Part shown: positions 55,192 through 64,000 of the stretch, piece after piece
How the letters are laid out: every line of letters starts with the position of its first letter
Position numbering within the stretch: the stretch's first letter is position 1
Source of the DNA: Microbacterium ureisolvens
GTDB lineage: Bacteria > Actinomycetota > Actinomycetes > Actinomycetales > Microbacteriaceae
Assembly: GCF_019511645.1 (NCBI RefSeq)
Contig: NZ_JAEUAX010000001.1
Span: 805,187-869,186, forward strand
Reading direction: 5' to 3'
Length of the DNA: 64,000 nucleotides
Made by a program: the position numbers and the translations under genes
Notes under the pieces: generated by a model
What the model saw: only the letters and a program-made list of their open reading frames with translations
What the model was told of the DNA's origin: nothing
Database searches by the model: none

Positions 55192-55779
55192 TCAGGCTCC
55201 CGCAGGGTCCGCCTGGCGCAGACGCTCCGCCGCGGCGAGCAGGCCTACCGCGAGGATGCCGTTGCGCAGGCGTCCCGCGAGGATCCCCGCGACGGCGTCG
55301 GCGAGCGGCAGCCACTCCAGGCGGATGTCGGCCTCCTCGTCCTCCCGAGCGTGCACCTCGTGCGCGGGGGTGAGGCCGCGCGCGAGGAACAGGTGGACGA
55401 TCTCGTCGTTCCCGCCGGGGGTGGTGAAGATGCTGACCAGCGGCTCCCACGACGAGGCGAACAGGTCGACCTCCTCGGCGAGCTCGCGCCGGGCGGTCTC
55501 GAGCGGAGTCTCGCCGGCCATGTCGAGCAGACCGGCCGGGATCTCCCAGTCGCGGTGGCGGATCGGGTGCCGGTACTGCTGGATCAGCAGCACCCGGCCC
55601 TCGTCGTCCACCGCGACGACCGCGGCGGCGCCGGGATGATCGACGTACTGGCGCACGATCTGCCCGCCGCCGTAGGCGACGGTGTCACTGCGCACATCCC
55701 ACACCCGGCCCTTGTAGACCAGGTCGCTGTCGAGGACGGGCGCGTCGACGGGCTCGTCGGCGAGGAGTTCCTGCGTCAC
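55192..55779 (-). CDS. Nudix hydrolase (ADP-ribose pyrophosphatase type)
   Basis: 195 aa from GTG 55779, one base after pyrG ends. Nudix box PAGLLDMAGETPLETARREL-AEE at about residues 80-101, preceded by LLIQQYRHPIRHRDWEIPAG, typical of NudF-like ADP-ribose pyrophosphatases. It likely splits ADP-ribose to AMP and ribose 5-phosphate, removing a reactive metabolite. The start depends on coupling with pyrG since no clean ribosome binding site stands before it. Confidence 0.9.
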   Translation of the reverse strand: MTQELLADEPVDAPVLDSDLVYKGRVWDVRSDTVAYGGGQIVRQYVDHPGAAAVVAVDDEGRVLLIQQYRHPIRHRDWEIPAGLLDMAGETPLETARRELAEEVDLFASSWEPLVSIFTTPGGNDEIVHLFLARGLTPAHEVHAREDEEADIRLEWLPLADAVAGILAGRLRNGILAVGLLAAAERLRQADPAGA

Positions 55780-55780
55780 G

Positions 55781-57502
<1,722 letters not shown>

Positions 57503-57510
57503 TTATCCTA

Positions 57511-59202
57511 TCAGTGGACTTCGGTGCGAAGGCTGAGCAACTCGCGGGCGTGCGTGAGCGCCGCGTCGGAATCGGGCATGCCCGACAGCAGGCGCGCCAT
57601 CTCCGCCTCCCGATCGGCGCCATCGAGGCGACGGACATCGGAGGCCGTGACCGAGCCGTCGTTCGCCTTCACGACGGTCAGGTGGTTGGCCGCGAAGGCC
57701 GCCACCTGCGCGAGGTGAGTGACCGCGATCACCTGCGACGACTCAGAGAGGCGCGCAAGACGGCGGCCCACCTCGATCGCGGCGGCGCCGCCGATGCCGG
57801 CGTCCACCTCGTCGAAGACGAACGTCGGCACCGGATCGACGGCCGCGATCACGACTTCGATCGCGAGCATGACGCGGCTGAGCTCGCCGCCGCTCGCGCC
57901 GCGCGAGACGGCTCGCGGCTCGGCGCCGGGATGCGGAGAGAGCAGGATCGCGACGTCGTCGCGGCCGAAGGCGGACTCCGGGCCGGGCGTGACCGAGACC
58001 TCGAGGCGGGCATCCGGCATAGCGAGCGCCCGCAGCTCGATCGTGACCGCCGCGCCCAGCCGCGCGGCTGCCTCGGTGCGGGCCTCAGTGAGCGCGGCAG
58101 CGGCGGCGTCGAGAACGGCTGCCGCGGCATCCCGCTCCGCCGTCAGCCGGTCGATGCGATCGGAGTCGTCGTCGAGTTCGGCGAGCCGAGACGAGCCGGT
58201 GTCGAGCAGCTCGATGGCTGCGTCGAGCGTGCCGTGCGCGCGGACCAGGCCGGCCAGCACGGCGCGGCGCTCTTCGACGGCGGCCAGTTCGTGCGGACCG
58301 GATTCGTCCAGGTCGGCCAGGTAGCCCGCGAGGGCCGCGGCGATGTCGGCGACTCGGTAGCCGACATCGGCGAGCTGACCGGCGAGCTCGGCGAGCACGG
58401 GGTCGTGCACCCGCTCGAGCGCCCGGCGCGCCTCGGCGAGCAACGCCCCCGCGTCGGGTTCATCGCCCTCGCCGGAGAGTCCGTCATGAGCGGTCGCGGC
58501 GGCGACACGGAGCTCCTCGGCGTTCGCCAGGCGTTCGGCGCGAGCCGCCAGCTCGGCGTCCTCGCCGGACTCGGGGGCCGCCTGCTCGATCTCGGCGAGC
58601 TGCGCGCGGAGCTCCTCGGCCTCCCGCGCCCGCGCGTCGCGATCGTCGGTGAGCTGGGACAGCTCGCGATCGATCGCGCGCCAGTGCTCGAAGGCGCGGC
58701 GGTAGGCGTCGCGCGCCGTGTGGACGGTCTCGCCGCCGAAGCGGTCCAGCGCGTCGCGCTGGGCCGCCGCGGAGCGCAGCCGCAGCTGGTCGGACTGTCC
58801 GTGCACCACGACGAGCTCGTCGGCGAGATCCGCGAGCACGCCGGCCGGTGCAGCCCGGCCGCCGACGGAGGCGCGCCCTCGCCCCTCGCTGGAGATCGAG
58901 CGCCCGATGTACAGCTCGGCGCGGCCGCCCCCGATCGGCTCGACGTCGCCGCCGGCCTCCCGCACGCGCGCGGCGACGGGTCCGTCCTCGGGGACGATCC
59001 ACACACCGTCGACCGTCGCCTGAGCCGCGCCGGCACGGACGGCGCCCGAGTCGGCACGCTGCCCCAGCAGCAGCCCCAGCCCCGTCACGACCATCGTCTT
59101 GCCGGCACCGGTCTCACCGGTGATCGCCGTGAAGCCCGCTCCGATCGGCAGCGTCGCCTCAGCGATCACGCCGAGGTCGCGCAGGCGCATCTCCTCGATC
59201 AC
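57511..59202 (-). CDS. recN: DNA repair protein RecN
   Basis: 563 aa. N-terminal EEMRLRDLGVIAEATLPIG, Walker A TGETGAGKTM at 28-37, coiled-coil arms, signature GASGGELSRVMLAI and Walker B TFVFDEVDAGIGG, then VIAVTHLAQVAAFA. An SMC-like protein recruited to double-strand breaks. Its start overlaps the NAD kinase stop by 4 bp. A third SMC-type ATPase in this window beside JetC. Confidence 0.96.
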   Translation of the reverse strand: MIEEMRLRDLGVIAEATLPIGAGFTAITGETGAGKTMVVTGLGLLLGQRADSGAVRAGAAQATVDGVWIVPEDGPVAARVREAGGDVEPIGGGRAELYIGRSISSEGRGRASVGGRAAPAGVLADLADELVVVHGQSDQLRLRSAAAQRDALDRFGGETVHTARDAYRRAFEHWRAIDRELSQLTDDRDARAREAEELRAQLAEIEQAAPESGEDAELAARAERLANAEELRVAAATAHDGLSGEGDEPDAGALLAEARRALERVHDPVLAELAGQLADVGYRVADIAAALAGYLADLDESGPHELAAVEERRAVLAGLVRAHGTLDAAIELLDTGSSRLAELDDDSDRIDRLTAERDAAAAVLDAAAAALTEARTEAAARLGAAVTIELRALAMPDARLEVSVTPGPESAFGRDDVAILLSPHPGAEPRAVSRGASGGELSRVMLAIEVVIAAVDPVPTFVFDEVDAGIGGAAAIEVGRRLARLSESSQVIAVTHLAQVAAFAANHLTVVKANDGSVTASDVRRLDGADREAEMARLLSGMPDSDAALTHARELLSLRTEVH

Positions 59203-60221
59203 GGGGCGACCTCGCTGCCGACGGCAGAGGACTCACGGTCGGCGGAATCGGCATCCGCCGTGGCCCGCTGGGCCTGCGTGGGCATGACGCCGGTGATCGC
59301 CGCCGGGCCGCGCCAGCCCTCGACGGGGAGGCGGAACTTGCGCACGAGGCGGTCGGTGAACTGCGCCGGGTGCAGGCGCGCGAGACGCACCGGGCGGTCG
59401 GATCGCCGCACGACGACACGTGCGCCCGGCGGCAGGTCGTGTGAGCGGCGACCGTCGCACCACAGGATTCCGGTGCCGTTGGTGCGCTCGAGCACCTCGA
59501 TCGCGACGGAGTGCTCGGGTCCGACGACGAGCGGCTTGGCGAACAGCGCGTGCGCCGACAGCGGCACCACGGCGATCGCCTCGACGGTCGGCCAGATCAC
59601 CGGCCCGCCGGCCGAGAAGTTGTATGCGGTCGACCCGGTGGGCGTCGACACGACCATGCCGTCGCAGCCGAACGTCGACAGGGGACGGCCGTCGATCTCC
59701 ACGACCACCTCGAGCAGTCGCTCGCGGCTGGCCTTCTCCACCGTCGCCTCGTTCAGCGCCCATGTCTCGTAGATGACGGAGTCGCCGGTGTCCTTCACCC
59801 GGACCTGGAGCGCCATGCGCTCCTCGACCTCGTACTCCCGCGCGATGACGCGGCGGACGGCCTCGTCCATGTCGTCGCGCTCGATCTCGGCGAGGAAGCC
59901 GACATGGCCCATGTTGATGCCGAGGACCGGCGCGCTTCCGTCGCGGACGAGCTCTGCCGCCCGAAGAATGGTGCCGTCGCCGCCGAGCACGATCGCGAGT
60001 TCGATTCCGGCCACGGGGACATCGATCCCGAGCACGGCGACGTCGGCCAGTGACGGGCCCGCCTGCACCAGGTCTTCGCCGTCGTCGAGGGCGAGCACCG
60101 GGCGGGCGCCGGCGGCGCGGAGCGCTGCGACGACCCGCTCCGCTGCAGCGACCGTGTCGGCGCGATGGGCGTGCGCCACCACCAGGATGCTGCGCTCGGC
60201 TCGTGTGTCGGCGTCGTTCAT
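59199..60221 (-). CDS. nadK: NAD kinase
   Basis: 340 aa from ATG 60221. LGGDGTILRAAELV, NMGHVGFLAEIE, and TPTGSTAYNFSAGGPV are the three conserved NAD kinase motifs. It makes NADP from NAD with ATP or polyphosphate. The C-terminal tail of about 30 residues is Ala/Ser/Thr-rich. GGGGAG precedes the start, which overlaps tlyA by 4 bp. Confidence 0.96.
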   Translation of the reverse strand: MNDADTRAERSILVVAHAHRADTVAAAERVVAALRAAGARPVLALDDGEDLVQAGPSLADVAVLGIDVPVAGIELAIVLGGDGTILRAAELVRDGSAPVLGINMGHVGFLAEIERDDMDEAVRRVIAREYEVEERMALQVRVKDTGDSVIYETWALNEATVEKASRERLLEVVVEIDGRPLSTFGCDGMVVSTPTGSTAYNFSAGGPVIWPTVEAIAVVPLSAHALFAKPLVVGPEHSVAIEVLERTNGTGILWCDGRRSHDLPPGARVVVRRSDRPVRLARLHPAQFTDRLVRKFRLPVEGWRGPAAITGVMPTQAQRATADADSADRESSAVGSEVAP

Positions 60222-61018
60222 CGGCTCCCCGCCAGTCGGTTCACGGTGCTCAACCATTCTGTCGGATTGCTCCCCCGCCCCGGCGCGAGGTGTGCGATGA
60301 ACTCGGAGTTGCCGTGCGTTCCGGCGATCGGGGAGGAGACGACCCCGCACGTGCCCAGACCCGCGTCCCACGCCGACCACAGCACCCGCGCGACCGCGTC
60401 AGCGCGCAGCACGGGGTTCGTCACGAGGCCCCCCTTGACCGCTGTCCGACCGACCTCGAACTGAGGCTTGATCAGGAGCACGAGATCCGCATCGGATGCT
60501 GCGACCGCGCGCGCCGCGGGAAGCACATGCGTGAGCGAGATGAATGACAGGTCACCGGTGATCACGGAAGGCGCCTCGGCGACACCGCTGGCCTCCGCGA
60601 GGGCGTCGGGCGTCATGTAGCGGACGTTGAAGCCCTCGACCGACACGACACCGGGATCCTCGGAGACGGATGCTGCCAGCTGCCCGTGGCCGACGTCCAC
60701 CGCGATCACCGGGTCGGCGCCCCGCTCACGCAGCACCTGGGTGAAGCCGCCGGTGGAGGCGCCCATGTCGAGCGCCACGCGGCCGCGGACCTCGACCTCG
60801 AAGGCGTCGAGACCCGCGATGAGCTTGTGCGCGGCCCGGCTGACGTAGTGATCGGACGCCGCCACCTCGATCAGGGCGTCGTCGCCGACGGGAGTGGACG
60901 CCTTGACGACCGGACGGCCGTCGACCGTCACGAGTCCATCGGCGATGAGGGTCGCGGCCTGGGTGCGGGAGCGCGCGAGACCCCGGGCGGCGAGAGCGGC
61001 GTCGAGCCGAGTCGTCAT
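60218..61018 (-). CDS. tlyA: TlyA family rRNA (2'-O-cytidine) methyltransferase / haemolysin
   Basis: 266 aa. N-terminal S4 domain (RLDAALAARGLARSRTQAAT) and FtsJ-like methyltransferase with the SAM motif LDMGASTGGFTQVLRERGA and DLSFISLTHVLP. TlyA of mycobacteria methylates 16S and 23S rRNA and affects capreomycin sensitivity. It overlaps both the small upstream gene and nadK by 4 bp. Confidence 0.95.
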   Translation of the reverse strand: MTTRLDAALAARGLARSRTQAATLIADGLVTVDGRPVVKASTPVGDDALIEVAASDHYVSRAAHKLIAGLDAFEVEVRGRVALDMGASTGGFTQVLRERGADPVIAVDVGHGQLAASVSEDPGVVSVEGFNVRYMTPDALAEASGVAEAPSVITGDLSFISLTHVLPAARAVAASDADLVLLIKPQFEVGRTAVKGGLVTNPVLRADAVARVLWSAWDAGLGTCGVVSSPIAGTHGNSEFIAHLAPGRGSNPTEWLSTVNRLAGSR

Positions 61019-61173
61019 GACGGGGCGCCGGGGGTCGCCTCGAGGCGACGGGCGAGCGTGTCGTGCAGGGAGTCGTACGCCTGGGCGCGCGTCGCCAGGG
61101 GCTGCGCCTCGATCACTTCGAGGGTCGACAACAGGTCGCCGGGCTCGTCGTCAGGCTCGCGGGCTCCATCCAT
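61015..61173 (-). CDS. small conserved-context protein, 52 aa
   Basis: From ATG 61173 it reads MDGAREPDDEPGDLLSTLEV and continues with IEAQPLATRAQAYDSLHDTL, ending GAPS. Its stop overlaps the tlyA start by 4 bp (ATGA), which supports real translation. It is acidic at the N-terminus with a helical middle. In actinobacteria a small ORF often sits between tlyA and the HAD phosphatase; the function is unknown. Confidence 0.75.
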   Translation of the reverse strand: MDGAREPDDEPGDLLSTLEVIEAQPLATRAQAYDSLHDTLARRLEATPGAPS

Positions 61174-61203
61174 GACCCCAGACTACGGGGCTCGCACGAC
61201 ACT

Positions 61204-61223
61204 CCCCGCTCGCCGCGGCGGGG
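61204..61223. terminator. possible short hairpin after HAD gene
   Basis: CCCCGC (61204-61209) pairs with GCGGGG (61218-61223) across an 8-nt loop, in the 51-bp gap right after the HAD phosphatase stop. It is short and lacks a U-tract, so it may only attenuate transcription to tlyA. Confidence 0.3.
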
Positions 61224-61224
61224 G

Positions 61225-62262
61225 TCAGGGACGGTGGAACGGATCCGCGTACAGGCGCTCCGGCACCCGGAAGCCGAAGATCGCCCGGCCGGTCGACCAG
61301 ATCGCGGCGGCGCCCGCACGCACGAGATCGATCGGCCGATCGCCTTCGCTGACGATGCGGATGTTGGGGCCGTCGATCGCGACGCGCGCGCCCCGCACCG
61401 TCGCCAGGCCGTCCTTCACGTGAACCTCGGGATACGGCTCGTGGAGCTCACGCAGGTCACCGAGGATGTACGTCGGCCGCGAGTTCTCGGGCGCGGCCAG
61501 AACGTGCTTCGGCCGGTCCACGCCCGTGAGCACGAGCGCCGAGGGGATGCCGGCGCGGTTGGCGCCGAGGATATCCGTGTCGAGACGGTCGCCGAGGAAG
61601 AGCGGATGCTGCGCCCCGAACCGTGCGACGGCCTCCTGGAAGATCGGCACCTCGGGCTTGCCGGCGACGGTCGCAAGCCGGCCGACGGCCGTGTGCACCG
61701 CGGACACGAGAGTGCCGTTGCCGGGAGCGATGCCGCGCGCCTGCGGGATCGTCCAGTCGGTGTTCGTCGCGACCCACGGGATGCCGCCGTCCTCTTCGGG
61801 CGTCTTGAGCGCGAACGCCGCCTCGGCGAGCTGGGTCCAGCCCACTTCCGGCGCGAACCCCTGCACGACCGCAGACGGCGCGTCGTCGGCGGTGCGCGTG
61901 ACGACGAAGCCGGCCTTCTCGACCTCGACGACGAGGCCGTCCCCGCCGACGACGAGCACGGTCGAGCCCGGCGCGATCTTCTCCGCCAGCAGCCGCATCG
62001 CGGCCTGCGGGCTGGTGACGACCTCACGCGGAGCGGTCGCGAGCCCGAGCTCGCTCAGATGCGCCGCGACCGAGGCATCCGTGCGCGCAGCGTTGTTCGT
62101 GATGTAGGCGAGCGAACGCTCATTGCGGGCACGGTTGAGGCTCTCCACCGCGTGCGGCAGAGCGCCGGCACCGGCGTAGACGACACCGTCGAGGTCGGCC
62201 AGCACCACGTCGACACCGTCGAGCGGGGCGGGCGTCGCAGCCCGCCGCCCGAACAGGGCCAT
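61225..62262 (-). CDS. HAD-IIA family hydrolase (NagD-like phosphatase)
   Basis: 345 aa. Motif I is VLADLDGVVYAGAGALP, motif II YITNNAARTD, and the third region is LFLGDRLDTDILGANRAGIP. This is the NagD/phosphoglycolate phosphatase-like group. The substrate may be a sugar phosphate or 2-phosphoglycolate. Its ATG shares one base with the stop of the preceding gene (TGATG), so translation is coupled. In actinobacteria it conventionally sits between tlyA and a TPR-like gene. Confidence 0.92.
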   Translation of the reverse strand: MALFGRRAATPAPLDGVDVVLADLDGVVYAGAGALPHAVESLNRARNERSLAYITNNAARTDASVAAHLSELGLATAPREVVTSPQAAMRLLAEKIAPGSTVLVVGGDGLVVEVEKAGFVVTRTADDAPSAVVQGFAPEVGWTQLAEAAFALKTPEEDGGIPWVATNTDWTIPQARGIAPGNGTLVSAVHTAVGRLATVAGKPEVPIFQEAVARFGAQHPLFLGDRLDTDILGANRAGIPSALVLTGVDRPKHVLAAPENSRPTYILGDLRELHEPYPEVHVKDGLATVRGARVAIDGPNIRIVSEGDRPIDLVRAGAAAIWSTGRAIFGFRVPERLYADPFHRP

Positions 62263-63830
62263 CAGCGCTCGGCCTCGTCGTCGCGGGGCTCGTCGACCCC
62301 CGCCTCGACGAGGATCTCGGCGACCTCGTCGGCGACAGAGATCTCTTCCGCCTCGGTCGCGGAGGGTCCCGGCTCGTCGACGTCGTCGGCGGTCGCGGCC
62401 TGGTCGCCGGTGTCGTCAGCGTCCTCGTCATCGTCGAGGTCGATCTCGATGACCTCCTCCACGAAGACCGTCTCCAGATCGTCGACACCGGAGGCGGCGT
62501 CGATCGCTTCGGCGGCGACCACGGCGCGTCGCTGCCACTGGGCGGCCTCGTCCGTGCGGCCGAGCTCCTCGAGCACGGCGGCACGAGCGGCGAACAGGGC
62601 GGGGCTCCACTCGAACGCGCGATCGGGGTCGAGTTCGGGGATGTCGAGTTCCTGAAGCGCACGTTCCGGTTCGCCGAGGTCGAGACGGGCACCCGACATC
62701 GCGATCGCCAGCTCTACCCGCACAGGCGTATCGAGGGTGGATCGGTCGACGGCGCGGCCGACCTCGAGCGCACGATCCGCCCGCCCGACGCCGCGCTCGC
62801 TGTCGACCATCAGGGCGATCTGATCGTCGCGCCCGGAGATGCGGCGGTAGGTCCGCAGCTCGCGCAGGGCGAGAGCGAAGTCCCCCGTCGCGTAGGCGGT
62901 GATCGCGAGCGTCTCGCGGACGACGGCGATGCGCCCCGCACGGCGAGACGCCGAGAGCGCATGCTGGTGCGCCAGGGCCGGATCCTCGTCGATCAGCTGC
63001 GACGCCATCACCAGGTGACGCGCGACATCCTCGGCGTTCTCCTTGCTCAGCGTCTTCAGCTCGTTGCGCGCGGCAGGCGGCAGATCGCGCCCGGTGACAT
63101 CCTCGGGAATGACCGGGTCGTCGTGCCGAGCGCGGACCGGGCGGATCTCGCCCTCGCGAACGGCACGATCGGGGCGGTTCGCTCCCCCGCGCGTCGGGCG
63201 CGCAGCGCGCTCCGACGGTGTGCGGTCGCCGTCGCGCTTCGCGTACGGCTTGCGGTCGCCGTCGCGCTTCGCGTAGGGACGGTCACCGTCGCGCTTTGCG
63301 TACGGCTTGTGGTCACCGTCACGCTTCACGTAGGGACGGTCGCCGTCGCGCTTCGCATAGGGCTTGTGGTCGCCATCGCGCTTCGCGTACGGCTTGTGGT
63401 CACCGTCACGCTTCGCGTAGGGTCGGTCGCCGTCGCGCTTCGCATAGGGCTTGTGGTCGCCATCGCGCTTCGCGTACGGCTTGTGATCGCCATCGCGCTT
63501 CGCGTACGGCTTGTGGTCACCATCACGCTTCGCATACGGCTTGTGGTCACCGTCACGCTTCGCGTAGGGGCGGTCACCGTCACGCTTCGCCCACGGGCGA
63601 TCGGCGTCACGCTTCGCATATGGCTTGTGGTCACCATCGCGCTTCGCGTACGGCTTGTGGTCACCATCGCGTTTCGCGTACGGCTTGTGGTCACCGTCAC
63701 GCTTCGCGAACGGCTTCCGGTCGCCGTCGCGCTTCGCGTACGGCTTGCGGTCAGCGCCGGACGACGTGGGCTTCCCGCTGGATCGGTCGCGCGGCGCGCG
63801 TCGATCGTCGCGCGGCTCCTGCTCTGGCAT
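62262..63830 (-). CDS. TPR-like protein with N-terminal KRDGD repeat array
   Basis: 522 aa, with AGGAGG eight bases before ATG 63830. Residues 33-206 are 18 tandem units of 9-10 residues based on KRDGDHKPYA or KRDGDRPYA, highly charged and disordered. Residues about 250-440 form Ala-rich helical repeats (ELKTLSKENAEDVARHLVMA, ALRELRTYRRISGRDDQIAL, ERALQELDIPEL) of TPR type. The last 80 residues are acidic. The family is a common neighbour of the HAD phosphatase and tlyA, with unknown function. A repeat tract rich in Lys/Arg/Asp/Tyr may bind nucleic acid or phase-separate; that is speculation. Confidence 0.85.
   Translation of the reverse strand: MPEQEPRDDRRAPRDRSSGKPTSSGADRKPYAKRDGDRKPFAKRDGDHKPYAKRDGDHKPYAKRDGDHKPYAKRDADRPWAKRDGDRPYAKRDGDHKPYAKRDGDHKPYAKRDGDHKPYAKRDGDHKPYAKRDGDRPYAKRDGDHKPYAKRDGDHKPYAKRDGDRPYVKRDGDHKPYAKRDGDRPYAKRDGDRKPYAKRDGDRTPSERAARPTRGGANRPDRAVREGEIRPVRARHDDPVIPEDVTGRDLPPAARNELKTLSKENAEDVARHLVMASQLIDEDPALAHQHALSASRRAGRIAVVRETLAITAYATGDFALALRELRTYRRISGRDDQIALMVDSERGVGRADRALEVGRAVDRSTLDTPVRVELAIAMSGARLDLGEPERALQELDIPELDPDRAFEWSPALFAARAAVLEELGRTDEAAQWQRRAVVAAEAIDAASGVDDLETVFVEEVIEIDLDDDEDADDTGDQAATADDVDEPGPSATEAEEISVADEVAEILVEAGVDEPRDDEAER
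63213..63734 (-). repeat. 18-copy in-frame tandem repeat (27/30 bp units)
   Basis: Unit lengths are 30 bp (10 aa) or 27 bp (9 aa). Variants are KRDGDHKPYA (10 copies), KRDGDRPYA/V/W (five 9-mers), KRDGDRKPFA/KPYA and a last degenerate copy. Synonymous third-base changes occur between units, so it has been evolving as protein while remaining prone to slippage. Copy number is likely to vary between strains. Confidence 0.9.
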
Positions 63831-63880
63831 TCTTCGATCCTCCTGGATGCGGGGGGTGTGGGCAATCGGGCGTGTTAACG

Positions 63881-63914
63881 CGAAATGGCCACCCTGCGTT
63901 GGGTGGCCATTTCG
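63881..63914 (-). terminator. rRNA operon terminator
   Basis: A perfect 14-bp stem, CGAAATGGCCACCC with GGGTGGCCATTTCG, around a 6-nt loop (63895-63900), lies nine bases beyond the 3' end of the 5S rRNA. On the minus strand the hairpin is followed by GCGTTAAC. It should end the ribosomal RNA transcript. Confidence 0.88.
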
Positions 63915-63922
63915 TGAAGGGG

Positions 63923-64000
63923 TGTCCGGCGGTGTCCTACTCTCCCACAGGGTCCCCCCTGCAGTACCATCGGCGCTGAGAGGCTTAGCTTCCGGGTTCG
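63923..64000 (-). rRNA. rrf: 5S ribosomal RNA, 3' portion (truncated by window end)
   Basis: On the minus strand the sequence CGAACCCGGAAGCTAAGCCT, then CAGCGCCGATGGTACTGCA and GTGGGAGAGTAGGACACCGC match the conserved 3' two-thirds of bacterial 5S rRNA. About 78 nt are present, so the 5' third and the rest of the rRNA operon lie beyond 64000. It is transcribed in the same direction as the housekeeping genes. Confidence 0.95.

Noticed and set aside
63213..63734. CRISPR array
   Set aside because: The repeats are 27-30 bp, tandem without spacers and lie in frame within a coding sequence.

Overview
The window is a high-GC, gene-dense piece of an actinobacterial chromosome. The gene content and order (parA-like/scpA/scpB/rluB/tyrA/cmk/der; tlyA/nadK/recN/pyrG/nudix/xerD), many probable leaderless starts, GTG/TTG starts and DUF222-HNH proteins point to Microbacteriaceae, most likely Microbacterium or a close relative. 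This is inferred from gene content; no database search was possible. Genes are tightly packed with many 1-17 bp stop/start overlaps, and no gene-free stretch exceeds about 225 bp.

Layout. (1) 1-12.5 kb: mixed accessory and housekeeping genes: a DUF222/HNH protein, DUF2510 and DUF1905 proteins, an SRPBCC protein, a DUF1294 membrane protein, a glycosyltransferase, a GNAT, a secreted beta-helix protein, an aldo/keto reductase, a FUSC-type exporter, an L,D-transpeptidase, an F420/NADP-type reductase and small conserved proteins. (2) 12.6-19.4 kb: a four-gene operon (MHS-family transporter, YtcJ-like amidohydrolase, ThDP-dependent decarboxylase-like enzyme, agmatinase-family ureohydrolase) facing a tandem-domain Lrp/AsnC regulator. 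It reads as uptake and breakdown of a guanidino compound or amino acid. (3) 19.4-27 kb: a lipoate-ligase-like protein, a multicopper oxidase broken by a one-base frameshift, a small membrane protein, an adenosine-specific kinase, a flavin amine oxidase and a rifamycin phosphotransferase-like enzyme. (4) 27.1-35.0 kb: a complete desferrioxamine-type siderophore operon (desABCD plus penicillin-acylase-like and second acyltransferase genes resembling desG/desH) behind a promoter overlapped by a DtxR/DmdR-type iron box. (5) 35.0-40.6 kb: a three-gene SMC system, jetA-jetB-jetC (MksF/E/B-like), with no jetD nuclease gene beside it. (6) 40.6-47.6 kb: panD, tRNA-Pro(GGG), a GNAT, LtrA, a YhhN-family protein, an S4 RNA-binding protein, a PQ-loop protein with an overlapping 53-codon gene, a LuxR-type regulator and a Nudix-NYN/PIN-like fusion. 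(7) 47.7-63.9 kb: a long co-directional run of conserved genes on the minus strand for nucleotide metabolism, ribosome and rRNA maturation, chromosome segregation and DNA repair, ending with a protein carrying an 18-copy KRDGD repeat. (8) The right edge holds the 3' part of a 5S rRNA on the minus strand with a strong terminator.

Most notable: jetABC without jetD in a genome that also encodes ScpA/ScpB; a possible arginine-transaminase-type or other guanidino catabolic operon; the intact iron-regulated siderophore operon; the one-base break in the multicopper oxidase; strong local enrichment of the hexamer GGATGC/GCATCC, including inside a terminator stem; and the KRDGD repeat array.
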